The notes beneath the pieces are model-generated. The model was not told where the DNA came from. It saw nothing but the letters and a program-made list of their open reading frames with translations, and did no database searches. Shown here in pieces: positions 10,090-21,900 of a stretch of 64,000 nucleotides of DNA. Numbering within the stretch: the first letter of the stretch is position 1; each line of letters starts with the position of its first letter. The stretch comes from Candidula unifasciata (lineage: Eukaryota; Mollusca; Gastropoda; Stylommatophora; Geomitridae), in NCBI GenBank assembly GCA_905116865.2, contig CAJHNH020001149.1:1-64000 (forward strand), in the 5' to 3' direction. The translations under genes were made by a program, and so were the position numbers.

Positions 10090-10660
10090 TTGGAAGAAGA
10101 AGGGAGCACTGATGGGTTACTACCCTGTGCCTTAATGTTGATCCGTTGTTGAAACCTCTTGAGCCCTCTCAGCTCTCCATGTCTGGTGGTTCGTTGCAAC
10201 GTGTTTTTTTTAGGTCTTGGATGTTCATTAGGCCCATGGATGATGGTTCTACGGAGGGTCTTTCTTGGTCTTCCCCGTTTTCCCTTTCCTTCTGGTGACC
10301 ATATAATCGGTGGGGGGGGGGGGGGGGGTGTGGGGGGTTGGAAAAAAAAAAAAAAGGGGGGGGGGGGGGGTCTTGTCCATTCTGAGTGCATGGCCGATGT
10401 AGTTCCAGTCGCGCTTTCTTAAAAAATCGGAGACTTTTCTTGCTTGGTCTCTTGTCTTATTCGCGTACTGGATCTGAAATCTGTCTAGTTAAGATTTAGT
10501 ATTCTTCTAAGACATTTGTTCTAACAATGTTGTCAATTTTTTTAAATATCTAAAGCTCTGGCACCCATAAGTTAGCATTGGAATCACACAAGAATTGACG
10601 ATCTTAAGTTTTGTGTCTTTTCTGAATGTCTTTGACTTCTAGATGTTTGACAGTTTGTGA
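10090..10660 (-). pseudogene. Antisense RT C-terminal fragment
   Basis: The minus strand reads PEGKGKRGRPRKTLRRTI and, further upstream, a segment resembling SCVIPMLTYG. These are the CCHC-distal tail and thumb motifs of RTE/jockey-like RTs. It is broken by a G/A homopolymer block (10310-10372). Absent from copy B. Confidence 0.6.
10310..10372. repeat. G-run / A14 / G-run block
   Basis: Two G tracts of more than ten flank TGTGGGGGG...GG and a run of 14 A. Potential G-quadruplex sequence on the + strand. Confidence 0.8.
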
Positions 10661-10679
10661 AAGTCATTAGTCGGGAAAT

Positions 10680-11089
10680 TCTAGATGATGTTGCAGGCGT
10701 TGAATCCCCTATGGATATCATGTTACTTCCTAGGTTTGTGTGTGTGCGTGCGTTGTATATACACATGTTTTAGATTTGGAACTTTGTTCCGAATTGAATC
10801 TTTCCCGCTCTGTTCTTGTTTAATCCTTGACAATATGAACTTCTCATGTTCCCGATATCTTTTATGCTTTATGCAGGGATTTCTTTTCTTGGCGCAACGG
10901 TACACAGAACCGGCACCCTTCTTAGTTGTCAACTTTTCAGTGCAACAATAATATACATTTGGTGATGTGTACTGGCACTTTATTATGCACTTTGGGATGA
11001 TTACTGGCACCTGCTTGTCTAGGTAAAATACCTGGCTACATACGATGTCTTGCATGATATAGACATTGTCTTCTTTGATGCAATCATAT
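10680..11089. other. No gene recognised
   Basis: Short frames on both strands have no recognisable domain. The stretch belongs to the 10090-11510 block that copy B lacks. Confidence 0.35.
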
Positions 11090-11450
11090 TTGTATCTGCT
11101 ACAACCGTGTATTATATGTTAAAGCAATAATCTTATATGATATAATCATATCTTACGTGTTAAATGTGTTTTTCTACATGCTATAGTCATGTCTTATATG
11201 TTAAGGTCATTGTCCGTTATGCAATAGTCATGTCTCATATGTCAAATTCAAAATCTTATATGCTACAATAATGTCTTATAAGTTAATATCATTGTCTGTA
11301 TGCTACAATCATGTCTTATATGTTAAAGTCATTGTCTGTTAAGCTACAATCATGTCCTGTATGTTAAAGTCATTGTCTGTTATGCTACATTCATGTCCTG
11401 TATGTTAAAGTCATTGTCCCTTATGCTACAATCGTGTCTTAAATACTACA
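11090..11450. repeat. Degenerate 41-bp minisatellite, ~8-9 units
   Basis: GCTACA(A/T)TCATGTC...GTTAAAGTCATTGTC recurs at 11343, 11384 and 11425, exactly 41 bases apart, with more diverged units upstream. Copy B lacks it. Confidence 0.75.
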
Positions 11451-11509
11451 CTTAAAAGGCAATTCTGTATTCTTTACAGAACGCTGCAGAACCAATCTCA
11501 GCATTGTTT

Positions 11510-11790
11510 GCATGGGTCGTTCAGCTAGGCAAGTAAATCTACTGCCCCATAACAAGCTTGTCGTAAAAGGCAACTAATATGTTGTTTCCTTTAAAATCGG
11601 TTTGCATCTGCATGAGGGGAGAGGAACCAACAGTCTGCATATAAACAAGCCAGTTCTGTAAAACGTATACACCCATTCTTCAAGTCTTAGAACAGACCTG
11701 AAGTCCAAAAGTGGACGAATGACCAAGACTGTCCACTGAAGTTTACAACCGGTGAACGCGAACGAGATAAGATCTGTTTCAAATTCGACA
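11510..11790 (+). mobile_element. SINE-like family Y copy
   Basis: Starts GGGTCGTTCAGCTAGG, passes CTTGTCGTAAAAGGC and CAACAGTCTGCATA, and ends ACCGGTGAACGCGAA. The same family lies inverted at 12105-12300, and again at 22390-22590, 48433-48690 and 57370-57580. Its first 51 bases are the unit of the 47566-48483 minisatellite. Confidence 0.6.
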
Positions 11791-12104
11791 ATACCTGCTT
11801 ACCCATATTTTAGTGTGAAAGACCACTAGGGACCTTCTGTCTGTTAAGAGTCATACTTGAAATAAAATTAATCCAAATTATGATAGCAAAAAGGGGTGTT
11901 TTTTCTCTTCCCCTCTTCTTTCCATAAACGATATCACCGACCACTTCAATTTGTTCCGTGGAGAAATTAGGGTCATCAGAACGCCAGGTTGAAATGATTG
12001 ACATAAATCAGAATTCTTCAACGGATGAGTCGATGCCTACAAGTGGGTCTGGTATAAGTCCAGGTGGTTGGCCAAACATGTTTGCTTAAACATTTATCTT
12101 CTTC

Positions 12105-12300
12105 TTCTGCTTCTTCGCGTTCACCGGCTGTAAACTCCGGCGGAAAGTTTTCGTTGTTCGTCCACTTCTGGACTGCAGTCCTGTTCCAGAACCTTAGTGT
12201 TGCGTGTGCATCCGTTTGACAGATCTGTATGCAGACTGTTGGTTTCTTGCCTCTCAGGCAGATGCACTCCGACTTCGAAGGAAGCTCCCAGTTAGTCAAC
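12105..12300 (-). mobile_element. SINE-like family Y, inverted copy
   Basis: Reverse complement of the 11600-11790 copy (CAACAGTCTGCATA ... AAGTGGACGAA ... GTGAACGCGAA), about 320 bp away. Confidence 0.55.
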
Positions 12301-12704
12301 TCTTACGAAATGCTTTTGGGTAGGCAGTGGGTCTATTCTTGTTTTCCCCATAGTAGGGCCCCGGAACCCACACGGGGGAACATTTAACTTTGTAGGGTAA
12401 GTTTTTTTTTCTTTCCTTTTCCAAGATTGCAGTCTGCAGTATTAACACATCAAAAATGAAAATACAAACAGGTAGAAATAAAAAAAAAAAAACCTGTTCA
12501 GTCGCTTAGATTTGCTAACATCTGAGCAGCAGTCGCAACAGCAGATGCGGCATTAAAATTATATTTTTGTGACATCAAACACAAATTACTGTTATCTGCA
12601 TTTGTTTGTGTTCTGTGTTTGATTGGATGTCTTGTGGGCCACGAAACACATTCCTTTGTTCTTGTCTGCCTCGGGTTTAAAAAAAAATGTGAGGATCACT
12701 GATA

Positions 12705-12800
12705 TTTAAGTTGAGTCAAGAATCGACAAGTCAGCACTCGGGTCATTATTATAAGCGCTCCGTCCCCATCTTTAGCAACCAGCACAGAGATACAATACCA
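12705..12800 (+). repeat. Family Z dispersed repeat at the AKR-A promoter
   Basis: GAGTCAAGAATCGACA...CAGCACTCGGG...CTCCGTCCCCATCTTTAGCA recurs at 13890-14035, 34022-34110, 49580-49655 and 52183-52335, with weaker copies at 15868, 54632 and 55548. The presumptive AKR core promoter therefore lies in repetitive sequence. Confidence 0.6.
12750..12755 (+). promoter_or_regulatory. TATA-like box of AKR-A
   Basis: TATAAG about 100 bases before the ATG, conserved at 49622 in copy B. It lies within dispersed repeat family Z, so it may be incidental. Confidence 0.25.
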
Positions 12801-12853
12801 CTGATCTGGACAATATTACCTTCTTTCCACAGTTTAATATTCCCCCACTGAAA

Positions 12854-12964
12854 ATGGCCGCCAAAATTCCCGAAGACAGCAAAACACCATACGTGTTTCT
12901 GGGACGTTCTGGTCTGAAAGTGTCCAATATCTCTTTGGGAACTATGACCTTTGGAGAAAACAAG
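12854..12964 (+). CDS. AKR-A exon 1
   Basis: Codons 1-37, MAAKIP...[10 protein letters not shown], ending phase 0 at a GTAAGA donor. The ATG context AAAATGGCC is favourable, and the reading matches AKR-B codon for codon. Confidence 0.9.
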
Positions 12965-15900
12965 GTAAGATGGCAATAACTGTGTGCTTTCCCTAAAATC
13001 TTGCTTTGCTGATAAGCCTAATTAAGCTAATCAAGAACACTTATGATTTCCAGGCGATTGTTACTTACACTCACTGTACTTGTGTAGTTGCTACTTTCTC
13101 CCGCTCGGTCTCAAATCAAACAAATATCGTTCATGGTCGCAATTTAAAAACTTATAAAAAACATTTCAGTCCCAGTAATTACGAAGCTTGCCCGTTCAAA
13201 TTAATTGCACAAGGCAGTCGTCAAAATTGCCACAATCTAAAGTCTCCCACCAGACCGGCAGCTTACTGGTGATGCGTGCAGTCAATCATGACAGTCGTCA
13301 TTTGCACACAATGCTGCATAAGTACACGCCATGCCGCACTTAATCGGCCGCCCGCCATTTTTAGCGCAGTTCACATCATAACACAGGCGCCGGCACAACA
13401 GAGTAAACATCCTTAGACATGGATTCTACAGCTCACAGTGTCGTACCAAGCATATGTTTAATATACATGCAAGTTAATAATATTTTGTGGGCCGCATCAG
13501 TAAAACATTTAACCCCACCCCAGATTCTGAAGACGTAATCTACTGGCTGGTTGTGGTTGACCAACCTGCAACCACGTATATTTGCAAGACAATTCTACAT
13601 ACCTTCGGTGTTCAAGCCCCATGATTTGTCCTAAAGCAGTGGTTTTCATCAGCGTGCCTCACTGGTGGACCCAAGAAAGTTTCAAGCGGAGCGTCAAGTT
13701 ATTTTGATATTTTACTAAAAACAATTTTCAGTGTATTTATAAATAAAATAATATTATTCATAACAATTAAAAAGCTTGATATGGAGATGGATGTGTTGCG
13801 TCCAGCATCAGACTAAAAAATCAAATATCATTAAAACAAAACTGTGCCAACCACCACACTGATAATTAGGCACTAAATTATCAGTGATTGGTGAGTTGAG
13901 TTGAGTTGAGCTGAGCTGAGTCAAGAATTGACATCACAGCACTAGGGGCATTCCTATGCTTGCTCCGTCCTCATCTTCAGCAGCCAGCACAAAGTTCCAA
14001 TACTGATGATACCGGTCACCATCTGGTTATATGTCCGTTTTTTTCCCAATTCTTGTTAACTGTGCTTGGAATTTCTCTTCATGCCCTCATCTTTCATTAT
14101 TCACATTTTAATGCGGCGGGGAGGAAATGGAAGTTGCCAAATATTCTGAAAAAAATCACTGTTTTAAAGCAACGAGATGACGAAATTATAAAGGAATGCA
14201 TGTTACATCTGTCTGCATACATTTAGGAAGATCTTTATTTCTGTATGCACACCGCTAGTTTCCCTGCCCATGATGCAAAGGTCAGCAGAGCACTAATATT
14301 CCTACTGGAGATCGCTTGTGTTCACTTCACAATTTCTAATGGTTACATACGGAGGATTGGTACACCCTTCAAAGGGACATATCTATCTTTCCAAGTGCTC
14401 TACGAGTTAATTTGTACAGTCAAACACATGATTATGTATTCCTGCTAGATTAGCACGCAGTTGTAATGTAATTTCGTCATTTCATATATTATTATTAGAT
14501 ATTTTTGTTGTTGCTACTCTCACACAATATTTCATGACCATTTGTAATTCCAATGTAACCTTTCTCTCAAGGCGAGCTTTCAGCTGCTCAATTCCTTGTT
14601 CCAGATAAATTCTTGTTTTGTGGGTCTCGACTACCAAGCCAGTAATAAGTAGAATTAATTTATTTGGCGCCAATCGCTACCATTTTCGCGTATTTGAATT
14701 AAGTTTTGCATTCACCGATTTTCCCTCCTTTCTAGCAGACAATTGAGGGTCACATTATTTTATGATTTTTGCTGTTGCTTTTATTTATAAAGACGGGTCG
14801 ACCAGGACAAAGTGACGAAGACCTCTCGCATCAGATCATCAACCGTTACGTGGAGTGGGGTGGCAACTTCCTGGACACTGCTGACGTTTATGGATATGGC
14901 AACTCTGAAACTATCATTGGCAAGTGGCTGGAGAAGTGAGTCGTTGCTTTAGTGAAACTTTTTGTCTACTTCAAAATTATTGTAATACCTATATTTTTAT
15001 TTATTTATTTCTATTTTTTTTTTCGACGGATCAACATCATGGCACACGGGTGTAACCCACAAGTACCCCGTTCTTCTTCTAACTGAAATGAGACTTACAA
15101 ACTACAAGACCCTTAGCCATAGCTGACAGCTGGTCTTGGAGGGAAGTTCCGACAGACAGACAGAACACTACTTTTTTTACACCATAGCTTTTGTAGAACA
15201 TTTATGCCCCAAAGATGATGGTGGTATGAGCTTTCCTTTGCAGTTAACCGTGCATCCGTGAGAGGAAACATGGTTTATGTGAAACATGTCGTCTCTAGAA
15301 TACTGCCCAGTCTTTGAACTGTGAAGAGAAGGAATTTCCTCCCTGACCTTAGTTTGTATAGTCAAGTCATGTGATTCGTGTGCCTTGCTATCGCCTAGGA
15401 AGACAAAACTGGCCAGCAAGCACATCGTGATCCTAATACCTACATCGTCTGTTGTTGCGTCTGCTTCCAAAAATCTTACTGCCCACTTCCTTTACACTGT
15501 GCACGTCTTCGTCTTCGCTCCTTCTATCAGAAAACGTATATCAGTAGGCCAGTGGTCTTGGTGAAAGCTAATGTGAAGTTTAAATATATCTGTGTGTACA
15601 TACTGCAGTAAATGTTAATATCGATTTTACTGAATCTTAATGCAAACTTTAATGAATTTTTGTCAATTTACAGGCAACCTCGAGACAATTTTGTCATTGC
15701 CACAAAATGTCGATTTGGTATGGACCTAGAAAATAACGTCAACAGTGTGGGTCTGAGTCGACGTCACATAACCGAAAGTATCGACAAAAGTCTTCAGAGA
15801 TTACACACAGACTTTGTGGATCTTTACCAGGTGGGTAGTTTCAGCTGTGTTACTGATTTACTGGTTTAAGAATGGACACCATAGCACACGGAACACATCA

Positions 15901-18900
15901 ACGCATGGTCCGTCTCCCGCAGCAAATAAGATGTTAAATTTTATTTCTATTTAATAGACGGAGACTTAGGACACCCACACAAAAAATAAAAAATAAAATA
16001 TATCTATGATACTTATACAGCTATTATTCAGTCCTAATTAAACAAAATTACTTTAGCTTTATTGTCTGTTTATTGGTAGTATAGCTGTTGCATTATGCAT
16101 AGTGTCATTGTTGTATTTTTACGGCATTTTTTTCTAGCATTACATATACACTTAAATGTCATTACATTTAGCATTAGGGCTGCATTCGTTCTCTAATATT
16201 CCTTGCACCTGTCATTAGGTTTATCCGAGGCCTTCTGTCTCCAGTACTGTCAATCATCGAGTTTCTATTCGGATTATACAAGTAGCAGTCTAATTATATG
16301 CTTTTTGAACATTTCTGTGTAAAGTGAAGATCAGATCCATTAGTGCACCATTCTCTTCAAACAGTGAGGATTTATTTGTGATTCTATTCAGTCCCTTCCA
16401 AAGGACCCCGTCCCTAATTTGACTAACAGTGCACCAGTGTGCTCATAGCTGACTCAGAATCGACCAAACCTTTATACCTGTTCATTTCCTAAAACACGCA
16501 AATAGCTGGAGAAAATATTCAAAGGTCGCTAACTACATTGGATCCCTAAAGCGATACTTGCCACTCTGCAAGAAGCACCCTTGTCTCTACCGTTCTCAGC
16601 TCGCTTTGCTAGTGTCATACAGCCGTGAGATGTGTGTACAGGCTAGTGTCATACAGCCGTGAGATGTGTGTACGTGCTAGTGTCATACAGCCGTGAGATG
16701 TGTGTACATGCTAGTGTCATACAGTCGTGAGATGTGTGTACAGGCTAGTGTCATACAGTCATGAGATGTGTGTACATGCTAGTGTCATACAGTCTTGAGA
16801 TGTGTGTACATGCCAGTGTCATACAGTCGTGAGATGTGTGTACATGCTAGTGTCATACAGTCGTGAGATGTGTGTACATGCTAGTGTCATACAGTCGTGA
16901 GATGTGTGTACATGCTAGTGTCATACAGCCGTGAGATGTGTGTACATGCCAGTGTCATACAGTCGTGAGATGTGTGTACATGCTAGTGTCATACAGTCGT
17001 GAGATGTGTGTACATGCTAGTGTCATACAGTCGTGAGATGTGTGTACATGCTAGTGTCATACAGCCGTGAGATGTGTGTACATGCTAGTGTCATACAGTC
17101 GTGAGATGTGTGTACGTGCTAGTGTCATACAGCCGTGAGATGTGTGTACATGATAGTGTCATACAGTCGTGAGATGTGTGTACATGCTAGTGTCATACAG
17201 CCGTGAGATGTGTGTACGTGCTAGTGTCATACAGTCGTGAGATGTGTGTACATGCTAGTGTCATACAGTCGTGAGATGTGTGTACGTGCTAGTGTCATAC
17301 AGTCGTGAGATGTGTGTACATGCTAGTGTCATACAGTCTTGAGATGTGTGTACATGTGTCATACAGTCGTGAGTGTGTGTACATGCTAGTGTCATACAGT
17401 CGTGAGATGTGTGTACATGCTAGTGTCATACAGTCGTGAGATGTGTGTACATGCTAGTGTCATACAGTCTTGAGATGTGTGTACATGCCAGTGTCATACA
17501 GTCGTGAGATGTGTGTACATGCTAGTGTCATACAGTCGTGAGATGTGTGTACATGCTAGTGTCATACAGTCTTGAGATGTGTGTACATGCCAGTGTCATA
17601 CAGTCGTGAGATGTGTGTACATGCTAGTGTCATACAGTCGTGAGATGTGTGTACATGCTAGTGTCATACAGTCGTGAGATGTGTGTACATGCTAGTGTCA
17701 TACAGTCGTGAGATGTGTGTACGTGCTAGTGTCATACAGCCGTGAGATGTGTGTACATGCTAGTGTCATACAGTCGTGAGATGTGTGTACAGGCTAGTGT
17801 CATACAGTCGTGAGATGTGTGTACATGCTAGTGTCATACAGTCGTGAGATGTGTGTACATGATAGTGTCATACAGTCGTGAGATGTGTGTACATGCTAGT
17901 GTCATACAGTCGTGAGATGTGTGTACATGCTAGTGTCATACAGCCGTGAGATGTGTGTACAGGCTAGTGTCATACAGTCGTGAGATGTGTGTACGTGCTA
18001 GTGTCATACAGTCGTGAGATGTGTGTACGTGCTAGTGTCACACAGCCGTGAGATGTGTGTACATGCTAGTGTCATACAGCCGTGAGATGTGTGTACATGC
18101 TAGTGTCATACAGCCGTGAGATGTGTGTACGTGCTAGTGTCATACAGCCGTGAGATGTGTGTACATGCTAGTGTCATACAGCCGTGAGATGTGTGTACAT
18201 GCTAGTGTCATACAGTCGTGAGATGTGTGTACATGCTAGTGTCATACAGCCGTGAGATGTGTGTACATGCTAGTGTCATACATTAGTGAGATGTGTGTAC
18301 ATGCTAGTGTCATACAGTCGTGAGATGTGTGTACATGATAGTGTCATACAGTCGTGAGATGTGTGTACATGCTAGTGTCATACAGCCGTGAGATGTGTGT
18401 ACATGATAGTGTCATACAGCCGTGAGATGTGTGTACGTGCTAGTGTCATACAGTCGTGAGATGTGTGTACATGCTAGAGTCATACAGCCGTGAGATGTGT
18501 GTACATGCAAGTGTCACACAGCCGTGAGATATGTGTACATGCTAGTGTCATACAGTCGTGAGATGTGTGTACATGCTAGTGTCATACAGTCGTGAGATGT
18601 GTGTACATGCTAGTGTCATACAGTCGTGAGATGTGTGTACATGATAGTGTCATACAGTCGTGAGATGTGTGTACATGATAGTGTCATACAGTCGTCAGAT
18701 GTGTGTACGTGCTAGTGTCATACAGTCCTGAGATGTGTGTACATGCTAGTGTCATACAGTCCTGAGTTGTGTGTACAGGCTAGTGTCATACATTAGTGAG
18801 ATGTGTGTACATGCTAGTGTCATACAGTCCTGAGATGTGTGTACAGGCTTGTGTCATACAGTCCTGAGATGTGTGTACAGGCTAGTGTCATACATTAGTG

Positions 18901-21900
18901 AGATGTGTGTACATGCTAGTGTCATACAGTCGTGAGATGTGTGTACATGATAGTGTCATACAGTCGTGAGATGTGTGTACATGCTAGTGTCATACAGTCG
19001 TGAGATGTGTGTACAGGCTAGTGTCATACAGTCGTGAGATGTGTGTACATGATAGTGTCATACAGTCGTCAGATGTGTGTACGTGCTAGTGTAATACAGT
19101 CCTGAGATGTGTGTACATGCTAGTGTCATACAGTCGTGAGATGTGTGTACATGCTAGTGTCATACAGTCGTGAGATGTGTGTACATGATAGTGTCATACA
19201 GTCGTGAGATGTGTGTACATGCTAGTGTCATACAGTCCTGAGATGTGTGTACATGCTAGTGTCATACAGTCGTGAGATGTGTGTACATGCTAGTGTCATA
19301 CAGTCCTGAGATGTGTGTACAGGCTAGTGTCATACAGTCGTGAGATGTGTGTACATGATAGTGTCATACAGCCGTGAGATGTGTGTACATGATAGTGTCA
19401 TACAGTCGTGAGATGTGTGTACATGATAGTGTCATACAGTCGTGAGATGTGTGTTCATGCTAGTGTCATACAGCCGTGAGATGTGTGTACATGCTAGTGT
19501 CATACAGTCGTGAGATGTGTGTACATGCTAGTGTCATACAGTCGTGAGATGTGTGTACATGCTAGTGTCATACAGTCGTGAGATGTGTGTACATGCTAGT
19601 GTCATACAGTCGTCAGATGTGTGTACGTGCTAGTGTCATACAGTCCTGAGATGTGTGTACATGCTAGTGTCATACAGTCGTGAGATGTGTGTACATGCTA
19701 GTGTCATACAGTCGTGAGATGTGTGTACATGCTAGTGTCATACAGTCGTGAGATGTGTGTACAGGCTAGTGTCATACAGTCGTGAGATGTGTGTACATGC
19801 TAGTGTCATACAGTCGTGAGATGTGTGTACAGGCTAGTGTCATACAGTCGTGAGATGTGTGTACATGCTAGTGTCATACAGTCGTGAGATGTGTGTACAT
19901 GCTAGTGTCATACAGTCGTGAGATGTGTGTACATGCTAGTGTCATACAGTCCTGAGATGTGTGTACATGCTAGTGTCATACAGTCGTGAGATGTGTGTAC
20001 ATGCTAGTGTCATACAGTCGTGAGATGTGTGTACATGCTAGTGTCATACAGTCGTGAGATGTGTGTACGTGCTAGTGTCATACAGTCGTGAGATGTGTGT
20101 ACATGCTAGTGTCATACAGTCGTGAGATGTGTGTACGTGCTAGTGTCATACAGTCGTGAGATGTGTGTACATGCTAGTGTCATACAGCCGTGAGATGTGT
20201 GTACATGCTAGTGTCATACAGTCGTGAGATGTGTGTACATACTAGTGTCATACAGTCGTGAGATGTGTGTACATGCTAGTGTCATACAGTCGTGAGATGT
20301 GTGTACATGCTAGTGTCATACAGTCCTGAGATGTGTGTACATGCTAGTGTCATACAGTCGTGAGATGTGTGTACATGCTAGTGTCATACAGTCGTGAGAT
20401 GTGTGTACGTGCTAGTGTCATACAGTCGTGAGATGTGTGTACATGCTAGTGTCATACAGTCGTGAGATGTGTGTACAGGCTAGTGTCATACAGTCGTGAG
20501 ATGTGTGTACAGGCTAGTGTCATACAGTCGTGAGATGTGTGTACATGCTAGTGTCATACAGTCGTGAGATGTGTGTACAGGCTAGTGTCATACAGTCGTG
20601 AGATGTGTGTACAGGCTAGTGTCATACAGTCGTGAGATGTGTGTACATGCTAGTGTCATACAGTCGTGAGATGTGTGTACAGGCTAGTGTCATACAGTCG
20701 TGAGATGTGTGTACAGGCTAGTGTCATACAGTCGTGAGATGTGTGTACATGCTAGTGTCATACAGTCGTGAGATGTGTGTACATGCTAGTGTCATACAGT
20801 CGTGAGATGTGTGTACAGGCTAGTGTCATACAGTCGTGAGATGTGTGTACAGGCTAGTGTCATACAGTCGTGAGATGCGTGTACGTGCTAGTGTCATACA
20901 GTCGTGAGATGTGTGTACATGCTAGTGTCATACAGTCGTGAGATGTGTGTACGTGCTAGTGTCATACAGTCGTGAGATGTGTGTACAGGCTAGTGTCATA
21001 CAGTCGTGAGATGTGTGTACAGGCTAGTGTCATACAGTCGTGAGATGTGTGTACGTGCTAGTGTCATACAGTCGTGAGATGTGTGTACAGGCTAGTGTCA
21101 TACAGTCGTGAGATGTGTGTACGTGCTAGTGTGTCATACAGTCGTGAGATGTGTGTACAGGCTAGTGTCATACAGTCGTGAGATGTGTGTACGTGCTAGT
21201 GTCATACAGTCGTGAGATGTGTGTACATGCAAGTGTCATACAGTCGTGAGATGTGTGTACGTGCTAGTGTCATACAGTCGTGAGATGTGTGTACATGCAA
21301 GTGTCATACAGTCCTGAGATGTGTGTACGTGCTAGTGTCATACAGTCGTGAGATGTGTGTACATGATAGTGTCATACAGTCGTGAGATGTGTGTACATGC
21401 TAGTGTCATACAGTCGTGAGATGTGTGTACATGCTAGTGTCATACAGCCGTGAGATGTGTGTACATGCTAGTGTCATACAGTCGTGAGATGTGTGTACAT
21501 GCTAGTGTCATACAGTCGTGAGATGTGTGTACGTGCTAGTGTCATACAGTCGTGAGATGTGTGTACGTGCTAGTGTCATACAGTCGTGAGATGTGTGTAC
21601 ATGCTAGTGTCATACAGCCGTGAGATGTGTGTACAGGGAGTTTTCAAGTCAGCCAAAAGCTGCAATGACTGCCTCCACCTCCATTCTCTAACTAAACGTT
21701 GTGATATCATAGCCTGACTTTATTGAGTATTGCACTAAGTGACATCTGTTTGCTTTTGCTATGAACCTTTTCACACTTCTTTTGCCATGCTGAACTATCC
21801 AACAACTGCTCTCTTGTTTTTCCTCTTCCTCTTCCCCTGCAACTTTTCTTTTGTCAAGATATCCTAGTTTTTCCATTCTCAAGACTTACATGAAGAATTG

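Larger units (their letters stand above)
6382..12853. repeat. Segmental duplication copy A, part upstream of AKR-A
   Basis: Aligns in order with 40891-50009: R2-like tail, RTE fragment ending in a GA run, RT tails, short SINE, tRNA-derived SINE, SINE head with TCGTAAAAGG, and the AKR leader. Region 10090-11510 is absent from copy B. The same alignment continues through the AKR gene to at least 31830 (which pairs with 64000). Confidence 0.75.

Noticed and set aside
14482..14673. Minus-strand frame of 63 codons in intron 1
   Set aside because: No homology or gene signals; also interrupted in the paralogous intron.
16607..21638. Regular 34-bp repeats resembling a CRISPR array
   Set aside because: Units abut directly with no variable spacers, the setting is an intron of an animal gene, and there are no cas genes.
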